A program made the position numbers and the translations under genes. This document shows, piece by piece, positions 52,592 through 63,041 of a stretch of DNA of 64,000 bases; position 1 is the first letter of the stretch, and each line of letters starts with the position of its first letter. Origin of the DNA: Altimarinus sp041659565 (lineage in GTDB: Bacteria; Patescibacteriota; Gracilibacteria; BD1-5; UBA6164); NCBI GenBank assembly GCA_041659565.1, contig JBAZXZ010000002.1, positions 124,001 through 188,000 on the forward strand, given 5' to 3'. The notes beneath the pieces were generated by a model. The model was not told where the DNA came from. It saw only the letters and a list, made by a program, of their open reading frames with translations, and searched no databases.

Positions 52592-54493
52592 TTAGTTCTT
52601 TAAACAAAGCACAGAGAACCCGACCAACTTATTATTGGTATAGGAATTCACCGTAGCATCTCAAGAAAACAAGGTACGATTGTAAGCATAGGTAGAGCTA
52701 CTCCGAGTAGAAGACCACCAGTAACCGTTACTAGCTAGATTATTGAAACTACCATCAAGATAGCGATACCCTGGAAGCGAAGATATAAGTCAATTTAATT
52801 TATTTCAAGTCCGTCAAGTAGCTCAGGCTGTTGTAAGTGCTGTCCATTGTGCATCTGTAGGCATAGCCCAGCCAGCACCTAGTTGTCAACAAACTGATTT
52901 TGATGTATCTTCTATAGTTGTTGTCGTAGCAGTATCTGGAAGTCACATTGCCTCATACCAAGTGTATAATCATCCATAAGTATCACAATTTGTATCGAGA
53001 TTACTATAACACCATTTTTCTATTGTATTTATATTTGAAGGCACAGTAGTTCAAGCTGTTAATTTAGTACCATGTTTCATACTTCATACTGTCCGACATT
53101 TTCAATCTAATGCAACTTTGGTATTATATGTATATCATCATGCTATAACTGTTGATGTACCACATACAAAAGGTGGAGTTGTTACTGTTAGAGTTTTTGA
53201 AGCATTATCTCAACAAGCTCATCATACTGGTGTTATATCTGTTGTTCAAGCTGATAGTGTAGTTATTGTAGTTCAAGCTACTGTTGCTACTGCAGTATTT
53301 GAACTTGTATAACTTGTTGGTGGTGTACTACAAGTATTTGATATCGTTACATTTGTTCATTGTGTTACTGATGTAGCTGATAATGTAAATGTTCCTGTTG
53401 CTCAATCTACATTACAAACTGAAAAAATATAACTTCAACTCAATGTTCAATTTGTACATGTTCTTTGTTCACTTGTACATGTATTTCAATACGATACATT
53501 TGCTGTTTGATATGCTGTAACTGATGTAGAATGTGATACAGTATCTCAATTAAATGTACAATTTAAGTATGATATAGTTGTTGAAATCACTCATACTAAT
53601 CCTCATACATGATTTGATATATATGCATCTACTAGTTGAATTGTTGCTGGATTAAGTGTTACTAGTGATGTGTCTGCATTTATTATTTCTGTATATGTTG
53701 GTTCTTGGTTTAGTATTGTTGAATTATATATTTTTTTTAAGTTATCTATAAATGCTACTTTTCCAGTTCAAGTTTCTAGTGATATAGTTGCTCAGCTTAG
53801 TACTACTATATTTGCTGGTGCAAATTCAAATCATCCTGTCATTGTATATCATAGGTTTTTATATGAATCAGGTAGGTTTTGGTAGTTATTATATACTAGT
53901 TCTTTGTTTGTTATTATATTTTGTAGGTTTGTTGTTGTTAGATTAGCATTTATTATACTTGGTACTGCTAATATATATGTAGTTGTTCATGTTGATACTT
54001 TTAATAGTTTTTCATTGTAGGTTCCTGTTACTCTTGCTGTTGCTTTTTTTGTTGTGGCAGCATTCGCTTGATTTGTTAGTAATGGTATATCATATGATAA
54101 TCATCCTTCTGTTACATATGATAGTTGATATTCTACATTATTATTTGCTACACTATATGTATATTCATTATTACTTAGTGGATCTGTTGGTTTCTTTGAT
54201 AGATTTCTTAGGTTTGTTATTACATTATCTCATACTGTTCACTGAGTCCATACTGTTCCTCATAGATATGTTATTTGGGTTCCATTATCTGGAGTTGGAT
54301 AGAATCATTTTTCAGTGATAAATATTCCCAAGTTTTGTTTTACATTATTTGTATCTGATATTCTTACTCCATCTCTTGCATTTGATGAGTATCATTGGAA
54401 TGATATAAAGGCGATTGTTCATAGTATTGCTAGGATTGTAATTACTACTATGAGTTCTACGAGGGTGAAGGCTTGGTTCTTTAATTTTTTCAT
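52592..54493 (-). CDS. DGR target: prepilin-like protein with C-terminal FISUMP variable domain
   Basis: 633 residues. The N-terminus MKKLKNQAFTLVELIVVITI is a type III (prepilin) signal, predicted cut before FTLVE, followed by the long pilin helix. The middle has Thr/Ser-rich extracellular segments, including GTFTLSATSVTQGTNVTISN. The C-terminal FISUMP/C-type-lectin-like domain runs from about residue 485 (CYSNLDTNCDTYGGLYTW, CGQLGAGWAMPTDAQW) to NGYWWSSTRSSSTYAYNR and GFSVLCLKN. The last 60 codons are VR. Gly are largely UGA, so the standard code breaks it apart. Likely displayed on a pilus or pseudopilus to bind varying ligands; the ligand is unknown. Confidence 0.93.
52593..52781 (-). repeat. 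DGR variable repeat (VR)
   Basis: 189 bp at the 3' end of the target gene. Twelve codons differ from TR: N-to-Y (four), N-to-S, N-to-T (two), N-to-F, N-to-V, T-to-L, T-to-S and one silent Ser. The unchanged 3' part GGGTTCTCTGTGCTTTG... carries the initiation-of-homing region; IMH and TR counterpart appear identical. Confidence 0.97.
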
Positions 54494-54545
54494 AGGTTAT
54501 TGTTAGAAAAGTAAAATTGTTATTATTTATTAATTCATTATTTTT

Positions 54546-54690
54546 ACTAAGGGGCAATTGGAAGGTAAAACACAAACTTAAATTTAAACTAAATTTGTGA
54601 TATGTACATAAACTATGCAACGATTCAGGGATTTTTAAGGGGATGAAATCCCTTAAATTCTTTTGTTTTACTTTTGGAACCAAAAGTAAA
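54546..54690 (+). repeat. dispersed repeat family B, copy 3
   Basis: ACTAAGGGGCAATTGGAAGG at the left, CGATTCAGGGATTTTTAAGG in the middle, TTTACTTTTG / CAAAAGTAAA at the right. It sits just upstream of the DGR target gene, in the 580-bp gap 54494-55075, which has no gene that I can support. Confidence 0.85.
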
Positions 54691-54794
54691 GATTATTTTA
54701 AAGAACCAAAAAAGGACTATTTCTCGCATTTCTTTTATTTCAGAAACACAAAAAATAATCCTTTTCATTACGAAGAATTTAATCCATTGTAAGT

Positions 54795-54846
54795 TAGCTT
54801 GTTGTAGCTTGTTGTAGCTTGTTGTAGCTTGTTGTAGCTTGTTGTA
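54795..54846. repeat. 10-bp microsatellite, five units
   Basis: AGCTTGTTGT repeated five times. A frame crosses it on the minus strand (KLQQATTSYN) but without other support for a gene. Confidence 0.85.
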
Positions 54847-55075
54847 GGCATATTTAGTTTTTATTTCTAAGTAATAAAATTTTAGGGTTTTATTGCTGTT
54901 TATCAAATATTTTTAAAATTTTGGCTTGACTAAAATATTTAAGTGTGTATTAAATATTCATTTTATTATTTAACGAAAAATTGCATATTTAAAATATAAA
55001 TGATATAATAAAAAAGAATATGAGTTAAAAAGATCAACTAAATTATTCATTATTAATTGTTAATTATTAATTATT

Positions 55076-55846
55076 ATGCTACTTTTATCTACTTCTAGCC
55101 TAAAATGATACTGAATACATAGAATATGTAATTTTGTAAAAAAAGCTAATTATGATTGACTTGATTTGTTTATGGATTTAAGTGAATATGATTTATGGGA
55201 TATGGATTACCTAAAAGAGATAAAAAATGCTTACCAGGTTAATATCTTATCAATAACTGCGTCTTGAGAATGATTAAATAAAACTAAAGTAAATTCTATA
55301 CTTGATATAGCTAAAACTTTATGAGTTCAAGTTGTAACTTTTTCCCCACCTCATATAACAGACAAAGATACAACATGGTTTACAAGATATTTACAGGAAG
55401 TAAAAAATGATTTTGATTTCAATATAGCTGTTCAAAATGTTGAAAGTAAATATATATTTTTTATTATTCCAAAATATAAAAATATGCCTTTGATTGAAAC
55501 AAAAAAAATAACTTGATATGCAAGTCTCGATATAGCAAATATAGATAATAACTCTTCTATAGATATAATAAAAGCTATAAATATGCTTGGAAATAGCTTA
55601 AAAAATATATATTTAAGTGATAAAAAAGCTGATAAATATTGACTATTACCTTGAAAAGAAAGATCTTGAATTTCAAATTTACCAATTGAAAGCTTTTTAA
55701 TGCAATTAAAATCAAATTCTTATAATTGATTTATAACAATAAAAGTTGATCCCACTGAATTATGAGTTTGAAATGAAGAACTTATACTTAAAAATCTTGA
55801 AAAAGTAAAAAATTATTATACTAAATATTATCTAAATTTTAAATAA
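55076..55846 (+). CDS. sugar phosphate isomerase/epimerase-like TIM barrel
   Basis: 256 residues. Strand-helix alternation: MLLLSTSSLKGYGIHRICNF, ANYDGLDLFMDLSEYDLW, VNILSITASGEGLN, AKTLGVQVVTFSPP, then NIAVQNVESKYIFFI and GFITIKVDPTELGV. This fits the AP endonuclease 2/xylose isomerase-like barrel. Metal ligands typical of the family are not fully clear (no obvious E-x-H set), so it may be inactive or diverged. Substrate unknown. Confidence 0.7.
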
Positions 55847-55859
55847 TATACACTATTCC

Positions 55860-55908
55860 CTAAAAACTAAAAACTCCATATGTAGAATATGGAGTTTTTA
55901 GTTTTTAG
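55860..55908. terminator. long bidirectional terminator
   Basis: Perfect 21-bp stem, CTAAAAACTAAAAACTCCAT(A) and its complement, 7-nt loop. Overlaps the stop of the convergent gene. Confidence 0.92.
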
Positions 55909-56819
55909 TCTTTATTCTCTTTTTCTATCCTTTCTCTTCAGTTAACATAGGCAAAATACCATACAGCTACTTTGAATACTTCTAAAACGGCTGTAACATA
56001 TCAAATAAGTAATACAAAAAATATAAACATAATAAGTATCATTATTATTGCAAATGCTAAAAATATCTTAGTTGTAAAATAAGAAACTGAAATAACTAAT
56101 AATATTGGAAAAAATAAGAAAATAAGAAAATTGAATAGTACTCTTATATTTATAATAAACATAAGTATGTATAATTTAAGAGTATTTTTTAAATTTAAAA
56201 TTGAAATTTGAGTTGATATAGCAATAGATTCAAACACTCATTTATTCTTTAAAACTATTTCATACTTTGCATAAGCAAAAAGTATATTTATAAAAGTAGA
56301 AATCATAAGTATAAATATAATTAAATAATTTATATATTTTATATATTCAATTCATATAAACCTAATTAAAAATAAATAACTATTTAATATACTTATATAT
56401 TTAAATTCCGAAAATACATTACTATATTCAAACATCGGTAAAAATCTAGATAATCAAAATCATACTGCATCTAAAGAATTCATCTGTACTCAGTTCTTCT
56501 TTTCATCAAGATACTTTATCAAACCTCACTCAAAAATAGGTATAATAAAAATGTAAATTATAAGAAAAAGGGCAACTCAAACTACAAACTCTATAAAATA
56601 ATCAGAATGAAAAAACTGTAGAATTAATTCTAAAGCTTTTTCTTTTTTATGAAATATTACAATATATGTATAAATTGACTGATACAATAAAATTGTAGTC
56701 AAAGATATTATAGATAAAAGTCCTGGGAAAAAATAAAATCTTTTTACTTTAAAATCATTTTTGATGACTTCCCAAGCTGGGATAACAATATCATTTTTAT
56801 AATCAATATTTTTAAACAT
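55905..56819 (-). CDS. polytopic membrane protein
   Basis: 304 residues with about six membrane helices. MFKNIDYKNDIVIPAWEVIK, then FYFFPGLLSIISLTTILLYQ is the first span; ILMFIINIRVLFNFLIFLFF and FLAFAIIMILIMFIFFVLLI are later ones. The cytosolic helix-rich start and spacing recall uncharacterised DUF6159/YesL-like proteins, not firm. Its ATG directly follows the TAG of the binding-protein gene (stop and start abut), so the two are coupled. Confidence 0.8.
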
Positions 56820-59051
56820 CTATCAAGTTATTATCTTATACAAAAATTTAAAGAAATCTAATAATCATTTATCTTTATAATTTACTTCTCTCTTCTCATT
56901 TATATATATTTGAGATAGATAACCAATCCTATCAACTTGTCATGTTCATATGCTATTAAAATCTACTTTATTATGTATATTTTTATCCACAAGTAAATTT
57001 AATAAAGGAGTATACAAAGTTTTCACTATTTGTTCTTCTTTTATTATATTCAAAGCTTGTTCTTGTTTTTTTTGTAAAGTTTCTTTATCTATTTTGTTTG
57101 AATTTATTTCTTCTAAAATTAAATCTAGGGATAATTTTTTAACATTTGAAAAATTATATCCAGATTTTGCTTGACTACTATGAAAGTAAGGATAAATATT
57201 AAAATCAAAATATCATAAATTTATTCATGCTAAAATCATATCGTAATCATTAAAAGAATTTCAATCTGATATAAATTTTCATAAATCAGTCACATCTATT
57301 GAATCTGCTTGTATCTCTATACCATACTCACTTAAAGTTGTTTTAATAAATTCTGATGTTCCTGCTATATCTCTTTCTCATCATATATACATCAATTTAA
57401 GAGTATATTTTTCTAAATTTTTATTATAAAAATACTTATCATCAATTGAATCTAACTTAAGTTTTACTGAATCGTCAATTGTAACTTTTTTTTCTACTTT
57501 TTGTTTATTTTCCTCTGATGGTTTAATAGCTTTTATAAAACTTTCATAAAAACTAGTTTTTGCTTTTTCTAATTTAAGCTCATCTTTATAATAAAAAACA
57601 ACAAATTCTTCCTTTAAAACTTTTTTTCATTTTATTTCAAAATAAATTTTATATGAATTTTTTCATTCTTTTATAGTTTCATAGGTTTCTTCTTTTAATC
57701 TAAAATAAAAATAATCATCTCATTCTTTATATCATTTTAATTTATAGTCATCTATATAAACAGCTGTAGGTTTATCTTTTTTTATAGATCATTTTAAAAG
57801 TATATCATCTTCAGTTATAAAACTATATTTTTTTGACAATCCAGATTCTATATATGATAAATCTGTATTCTCTTTTTCTTCTATATCTTTTACAGATATA
57901 GATTTATCTTCTGTTTTTATATCAACTGTACCTGTTTGAGTTTTAGCTAGTTCAGTACCTAATATAAGTTTTGTTAATTCTGGTTTTTTAAAAAATCCAT
58001 TATTTTCCATTATTGATTCTATATTTTTATTTTCTATATCTTTATCTATATTGTAATCTATCAAATAAGGGTTAATAACTTCCTTATATAAATCCTTACC
58101 TAAAACTTTTATCAACTTTTCCCTATCTATTTTATTTAATAAAAAATTTCTTAAACTTTTTGATACTATTTTATCGCTATTTATAAAAATTGCTGTATAT
58201 TTTGGTAATGTATAATAATTTGATTGTAATCTAGGTACTGATCTTCATAATATATTTTCTGAATCATTGAATATGTTGATTACATCTTTATTTTTTATGA
58301 TAGAATTATTGTCTTTAAAAAATTTAAAAATTAATTTATCTATATAAACATCATTTTGGAAATAATTTTCATTTTTTTCTAGTGAAAGTTCAACTATTCA
58401 TAGATTTTTATCCTCTTTTATCAATGCTACCTTATATTTACCCGAATATAGTGAATCTTTATTTGGACTAAAAGGTTTACTTAAATCATCAACTCACAAA
58501 TTATTAATTACTTCTTCATTTAAAATTGGTTGAAAAAATACATTTAAAAAATTTATATTTCTTTTAGCATTTCTAAAAACAATAGAGTTTGTCTTCTCTT
58601 CAATAGCAGTATCAGCTAAAAGTGATTTAACTACAGGATTTACATTTGTAGTTTTAAGTATATTGTAGGTAGATACAACATCTTTAACAGTTATCGGTTT
58701 ACCATTTGACCAATTTATATTTGTTTCTAAAAAACATTCTATGTAAGCTAGATTTGATATATCACAGTTTGCTAAATCTCAAACAATTTTCTTTTCAGTT
58801 ACATCATATTTTAAAAGTGATCTGTATAATATACCTATAATATATTTATTATAGTCTGTTGTAGAAATAAGTGGGTTTAAATGTGAGACTTCTCATACAA
58901 TTCATTCTGAAATTGTTCAACCTTTTATAGGAATACTTTTTGCATCAAAAAATACATATTCATAAACAATATGTGAAAAAGTAATAAGTAGAGTAAATAA
59001 ACTTATTAAAAATAAGTATTTTTTTAATTTAAGTAGATTGGTTTTAATCAT
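56820..59051 (-). CDS. ABC-type oligopeptide-binding protein (SBP family 5)
   Basis: 743 residues. N-terminal membrane span (KKYLFLISLFTLLITFSHIV), so membrane-tethered rather than free. The family landmarks GGTISEGIVGEVSHLNPLIS, DYNKYIIGILYRSLLKYDVT, GDLANC and NINWSNGKPITVKDVVSTYN place it in solute-binding family 5. An inserted region near residues 330-560 is longer than in typical OppA (about 540). Permease and ATPase genes of such a system are not adjacent; the membrane protein downstream is not a standard permease. It likely captures peptides, important to a host-dependent cell. Confidence 0.88.
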
Positions 59052-59165
59052 AATTATTCATGGATAAAATTAGAAAGGTAAAAGTAACAAGTGTAAATAG
59101 CAAAAATATTACAATTTTTTATTTAATATTAATTATGTTCTTTTAAACTTTTTATCTTTACCCTA

Positions 59166-59381
59166 TTATATTACAAATAATGTTATAGCAATTAATACAA
59201 ATATAGTTCCTAATACTATAGTAGTAATATGAAGAACTTTTTCAGGTCATCTTTTCTTTACTTGATTCATTCATCCTGACATATTAGTCAAATTTAAAGA
59301 AACACTTTTGTTTTGTATTAAAATAACAAAAATTAATAATATAGAAACAATAACTTCAACGATTTTTAGATATTCTGCCAT
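59166..59381 (-). CDS. secG: preprotein translocase subunit SecG
   Basis: 71 residues, two spans: LKIVEVIVSILLIFVILIQN, then VLHITTIVLGTIFVLIAITL. The cytoplasmic loop NMSGGMNQVKKRGPEKVLH has the GGM and RGPEK/RGAEKxL pattern of SecG. It completes the SecYE channel that SecA (34451) drives. Confidence 0.88.
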
Positions 59382-59387
59382 AAAGAA

Positions 59388-59813
59388 TTACTTCTTAAAA
59401 AATAAAAGTGTATAAAACATATTCAAAATAGTAAAAATTGCAACTGCAATTATAAAATTAGTCCATCAGTTTATAGTATATCAAATTCAAGAAATTTGTA
59501 AAATATTATTGATAATATATGTTAAAAGACCTAATATAAGAGAATTTATAACTATTGATACAAGCCCAAAAGACAATATAAAAAAAGGAAAACTAAGTAT
59601 CTTTAATATTGGCTTAACAGTTATATTTATAAGCCCCAGAATTATTCATCATACTAAAAAAGTTTTCCATGCTTCTATCGAATTTGGAGAACAATCACTC
59701 AAACATCACAAAGTAATTCAATTTTCAATTCATTCCTTTGTGTTTTCTCAAAGCAAAATAACAATTAAATATAATATAACAGCATTCAATATAATAGAAA
59801 GAAGTATTTTCAT
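59388..59813 (-). CDS. phage holin family 4-like membrane protein
   Basis: 141 residues with four spans. GGIILGLINITVKPILKILS and LVSIVINSLILGLLTYIIN are the hallmark of the widespread family called phage holin superfamily IV, most members of which are chromosomal and of unknown role. The extra loop GITLGCLSDCSPNSIEA has two Cys. It ends 7 bp before secG starts, so it is probably cotranscribed. Confidence 0.85.
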
Positions 59814-59888
59814 ATAGAGTTTTGGAGTTATCAGTTAAAAGTTATTAGTTATTCTTTTGTCTTTATTCTTTATTCTTTTATCTAAATT

Positions 59889-60347
59889 CTACAATTTCAA
59901 CTTGTGTATCAATTTTTCCATCACAGATAATTCTCATTTTGTATCTTCTTCCATATAATTTGGTAATATATCTTTCAAATCCTGAATTATTTTTTGATCT
60001 ATATCTAAATCCATATTTTTTAATGATACTTTATTTATAACCAACCTTAAAAAAATAGGTGTATCATTTTCATATATGTATGAATAATTTGCAATTTTTG
60101 TATACTCATAAAAATTCTTTCATATCTGTACTCATATATCTGTCAGTGTAACTTTTACTATATCTTCAGAATTATTTTCTATAAAATAAAAAATTCAAGA
60201 AATAAAAAGCACAACAAAACTCATTCAATATTGTCATGTCATAAATCACCAAATAGCAATTCAAATTATTATAGACAATGCAATTATATACCAATATGGT
60301 CATCTATCTTTTTTATCTTCAAATTCCCACGAATATAATATATTCAT
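59889..60347 (-). CDS. two-span membrane protein with a cytoplasmic domain
   Basis: 152 residues. Starts MNILYSWEFEDKKDRGPYWY, two close spans (IIALSIIIGIAIWGFM and GMSFVVLFISGIFYFIE), then a soluble part DIVKVTLTDIGVQIGKNFYE and a helix. This arrangement recalls small PH-like YdbT/DUF5673 membrane proteins found in CPR genomes near T4SS-like genes. Function unknown. Confidence 0.7.
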
Positions 60348-60390
60348 AATAAAAACTTAAGTTAAATAATAGTTTTAAAATGCTATTTTT

Positions 60391-60744
60391 CTATGCTCCA
60401 AAATTATCAAGTATAAACTTGATTATTGCCCAACTAAAAGAAGCTAAAACAAATCAACTTATAGCATAAATTATTGTTGTTTTTCATTTTGCATTATCTT
60501 TAGCCAAACTTCAAAAAAGCATCTGATAAGATCAAATAATAATAAATATAACTGATATAGTTCATGCTATACCCATAAAAAAATCTATTCAATTGTCTAG
60601 TAAACAAGGAATTGTATCAATATCAATACCTCAATTTCTTATCTGAGTTGTAGTTGCACATTCTCAAAAAATTCAAGTATCTGCATGTACCTTTGAAAAG
60701 AAATTCAAAAAAAGTGTAAAAATTATTAAAGATATTTTTTTCAT
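60391..60744 (-). CDS. VirB2/TrbC-like pilin-type membrane protein
   Basis: 117 residues. Signal MKKISLIIFTLFLNFFSKVH then ADTGIFGECATTTQ, and two spans: FFMGIAGTISVIFIIIGSYQ with a charged loop AKDNAKGKTT, then IYAISGFVLASFSWAIIKFI. This two-helix hairpin with a basic loop is the TrbC/VirB2 pattern. One base pair separates its ATG from the stop of the TraC-like gene. Likely forms a channel or pilus-like part. Confidence 0.75.
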
Positions 60745-60745
60745 A

Positions 60746-61459
60746 TTAATTATTTATTATATTATAATCAGTTACTTCTCCTTGCATTGTTGTATGACTT
60801 TCCAAACTCGGGTTATAATAATCTGTTAGGAATTTAATAAGTTCTTCTTTTTGTAATTCTCTTGTTTTTATTCATATACTTTCTAAAGATGTTTTCACTG
60901 TGTTCATCCTATTTATAAGTCATTTTTTAATACTATTAAAATTCTTGATTTGAGTTTTAATTTTAATAATATTATTAGCATTGTTTATAGCGAGCCAAAA
61001 ATTTCTAAAAACACCCAAAAAAGAACTATCTCTAACACTCCTTTCTTCCTGCATATCAAAAGGAATAATTATATAAAATTCTTTCTTCATTATCTGAGCA
61101 ACTTCAACCAATTTTTTTAGATATGCTACATATTCGTAAGTTTGTTCTTGTAATAAAGGATTTTTTTGTTTATCACCTAAATTAGTTAAGTTTTTTATAT
61201 AACCATCTATATCTAGTTTTTTAGATCTTATCATAATTTGTACAGGAAAATCTAAAGAATTTAAAAATCTCTGAAAACTCATTACTATTGCATTTTGCTC
61301 TTCTTCACTTTTCAATAAAAAATTTAGGGTAGAACATTCTAAAACTAATCTTCAAGAATCATCTTTCATGATAATAATATTTTCCCTTATCTGAGAAAAA
61401 GGTAGATATCTCTGAGTTGCAGAATCACTTGTTGTATTATTTTTTACTTTTACAGCCAT
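60746..61459 (-). CDS. TraC/VirB4 N-terminal-domain-like protein
   Basis: 237 residues. MAVKVKNNTTSDSATQRYLP, FSQIRENIIIMKDDSGRLVL, LECSTLNFLLKSEEEQNAIV and MSFQRFLNSLDFPVQIMIRS follow the N-terminal domain of TraC-like conjugation proteins. No ATPase domain (no Walker A) follows in this gene; the VirB4 ATPase would be separate. Gene order PrgI-like, this, VirB2-like supports a type IV secretion-like apparatus. Confidence 0.75.
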
Positions 61460-61529
61460 AGTAACAATTAATAATTATTAATTTATTTTTTTGTTTTTTA
61501 TAATTCATCTTTAGTACCTATTCTGGTTA

Positions 61530-61946
61530 TTATATTTTTTCTATTTTTTCATGTATTTCTTTTATTTTATCCATTTTTGTTTTAAAATCTATATTTTCTT
61601 TTTTTTCATTTTCCATTTCAGGTACAAATCATATATCCATTGGTTCATAGCTATCTACTCAAGATTTCCAAGTCCTTTGGTTTAAATTAAGTTTATATCT
61701 TATAAATGATAATACAAATGGTACAAAAGTCATTTCTGAATTTTTAAATAAAGCTACAACTAAAGTTAAAATAACTACAAATATAGTAGGAATAAGTGCT
61801 ATTTGTCATCATAAAGTTGGTTCCATTTTTTTAAATATCCCATAAGCTATTCAAAATCATACCATAATTATCATAAGTTGTCTTAAACTTAATCAAAGCA
61901 TTATAGGATCTTCATTTTCTATTTGAACTGGGATTTTATATTGCAT
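61530..61946 (-). CDS. PrgI family protein (T4SS-associated)
   Basis: 138 residues. MQYKIPVQIENEDPIMLGLS and LRQLMIIMVGFGIAYGIFKK are the PrgI start; two adjacent spans follow, second one LIPTIFVVILTLVVALFKNS, then EMTFVPFVLSFIRYKLNLNQ, which PrgI/VirB3-like proteins share. A helical charged C-terminus ends it. It is 70 bp upstream of the TraC-N-like gene on the same strand. Confidence 0.82.
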
Positions 61947-61993
61947 AGAGTTAGGGAGTTATTAATCTAAATTACATTTTATCCAAATATATT

Positions 61994-62434
61994 TTATTTT
62001 CAATAAATTTTATTCCAAACTTCTTCTTCTATACTTTTCATAATAATATAATCATTATCATCTTCGTGATCATATCAAATTATATGCAAAATCGAATGAA
62101 TTAATAATTTATAAAACTCTTTTTCTTCTCATAAACCATATTCTAAGCCTTGGGATTTTATTTTTTCTTCACAAAATACCAATTCTCAAGCTATATCATC
62201 ATCTTTTAAAGAATCAAAATCATCATAATAATTAAAACTAAGAACATCTGTTATATAATCTTTTTTTCTGTAATTATTATTTAATTCTTGTATTGTTTTT
62301 TCATCTACAAAAACTAGATTCAAAGTTCAATTTTGTTTTTTTTCTTGAAGCAAATTTATAATTTCAAATATAGTTTTTACGATTTTTTCATCAAAACTAA
62401 AATTTGGAGGATTTATTATTTGGTAGTTAAACAT
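61994..62434 (-). CDS. ybeY: endoribonuclease YbeY
   Basis: 146 residues. Zinc motif HSILHIIGYDHEDDNDYIIM (H-x3-H-x5-H) near residue 113, and the upstream LNNNYRKKDYITDVLSFNY typical of YbeY (NxxYRxxDxxTDVLSF). It processes rRNA and takes part in ribosome quality control. The Gly of IGYDH is UGA. Ends 35 bp after PrgI region and 11 bp after smpB. Confidence 0.94.
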
Positions 62435-62445
62435 TTTTATAAAAA

Positions 62446-62904
62446 TTAAATATATTTTTTCATCATCATTTTAGCCTCTTTATCTAGAGTCCTTTCTTTT
62501 AATAATTGTTTTTTATTGTACTCTTTTCTTCAGATTACAAGTCATACTTTTAATTTTATCAAGTTTCATTTTCCATAAATCTCAAGTGGTATTACAGTTT
62601 TTCAAGGTTCTTTTGATTTTTCTTTAAGTAAATTTATTATCTTTCTATGCAAAAATATCTTTCTATCAACAATTGGTGAAATTAAAGCTTTATTTGAAGA
62701 GTTTTCAAATACTCATATATGCATTCACTTAACAACAGCTTCTCAAGTCAAGAAGCTTATATAAGCTCATTTTAAATTCACATTTCAAGATCTTATAGAC
62801 TTTACCTCATATCATTTTAGCTCTATTCAAGCCTCATAAGTATCTATAATCTCATAATCGAAATATGCTTTTTTGTTTTTGGATATTAGTTTTGTATCAT
62901 TCAT
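62446..62904 (-). CDS. smpB: SsrA-binding protein SmpB
   Basis: 152 residues, normal length. LISKNKKAYFDYEIIDTYEA, GIELKGYEVKSIRSGNVNLK and the C-terminal basic tail KKQLLKERTLDKEAKMMMKK are diagnostic. With tmRNA it rescues stalled ribosomes. The tmRNA gene is not seen here. The ATG at 62904 is preferred; the one at 62900 is out of frame. Confidence 0.95.
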
Positions 62905-62987
62905 AATTATAATTTATATTGATTATCATTTTATTATTCTTTATTATGTAACCAATTTTAATTAAAAATATTTTATTTGCAATTTAA

Positions 62988-63026
62988 AATAATCCCCAAA
63001 GTTTAAATTGAACTTTGGGGATTATT
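62988..63026. terminator. bidirectional terminator
   Basis: AATAATCCCCAAAGTT / AACTTTGGGGATTATT, 7-nt loop, after ahcY. Confidence 0.9.
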
Positions 63027-63041
63027 TATTAGTCTTTTTTC

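Noticed and set aside
53118..54506. Several plus-strand ORFs opposite the DGR target
   Set aside because: They are antisense to a single continuous 633-codon frame with prepilin start and VR end.
54625..54906. 93-residue ORF on the minus strand with KLQQATTSYN repeats
   Set aside because: It only crosses the microsatellite and repeat B copy 3, without UGA codons or family resemblance.
59388..59813. Prophage remnant suggested by the holin-like gene
   Set aside because: This family is mostly chromosomal in bacteria; no other phage gene is present and neighbours are secG and T4SS-like genes.
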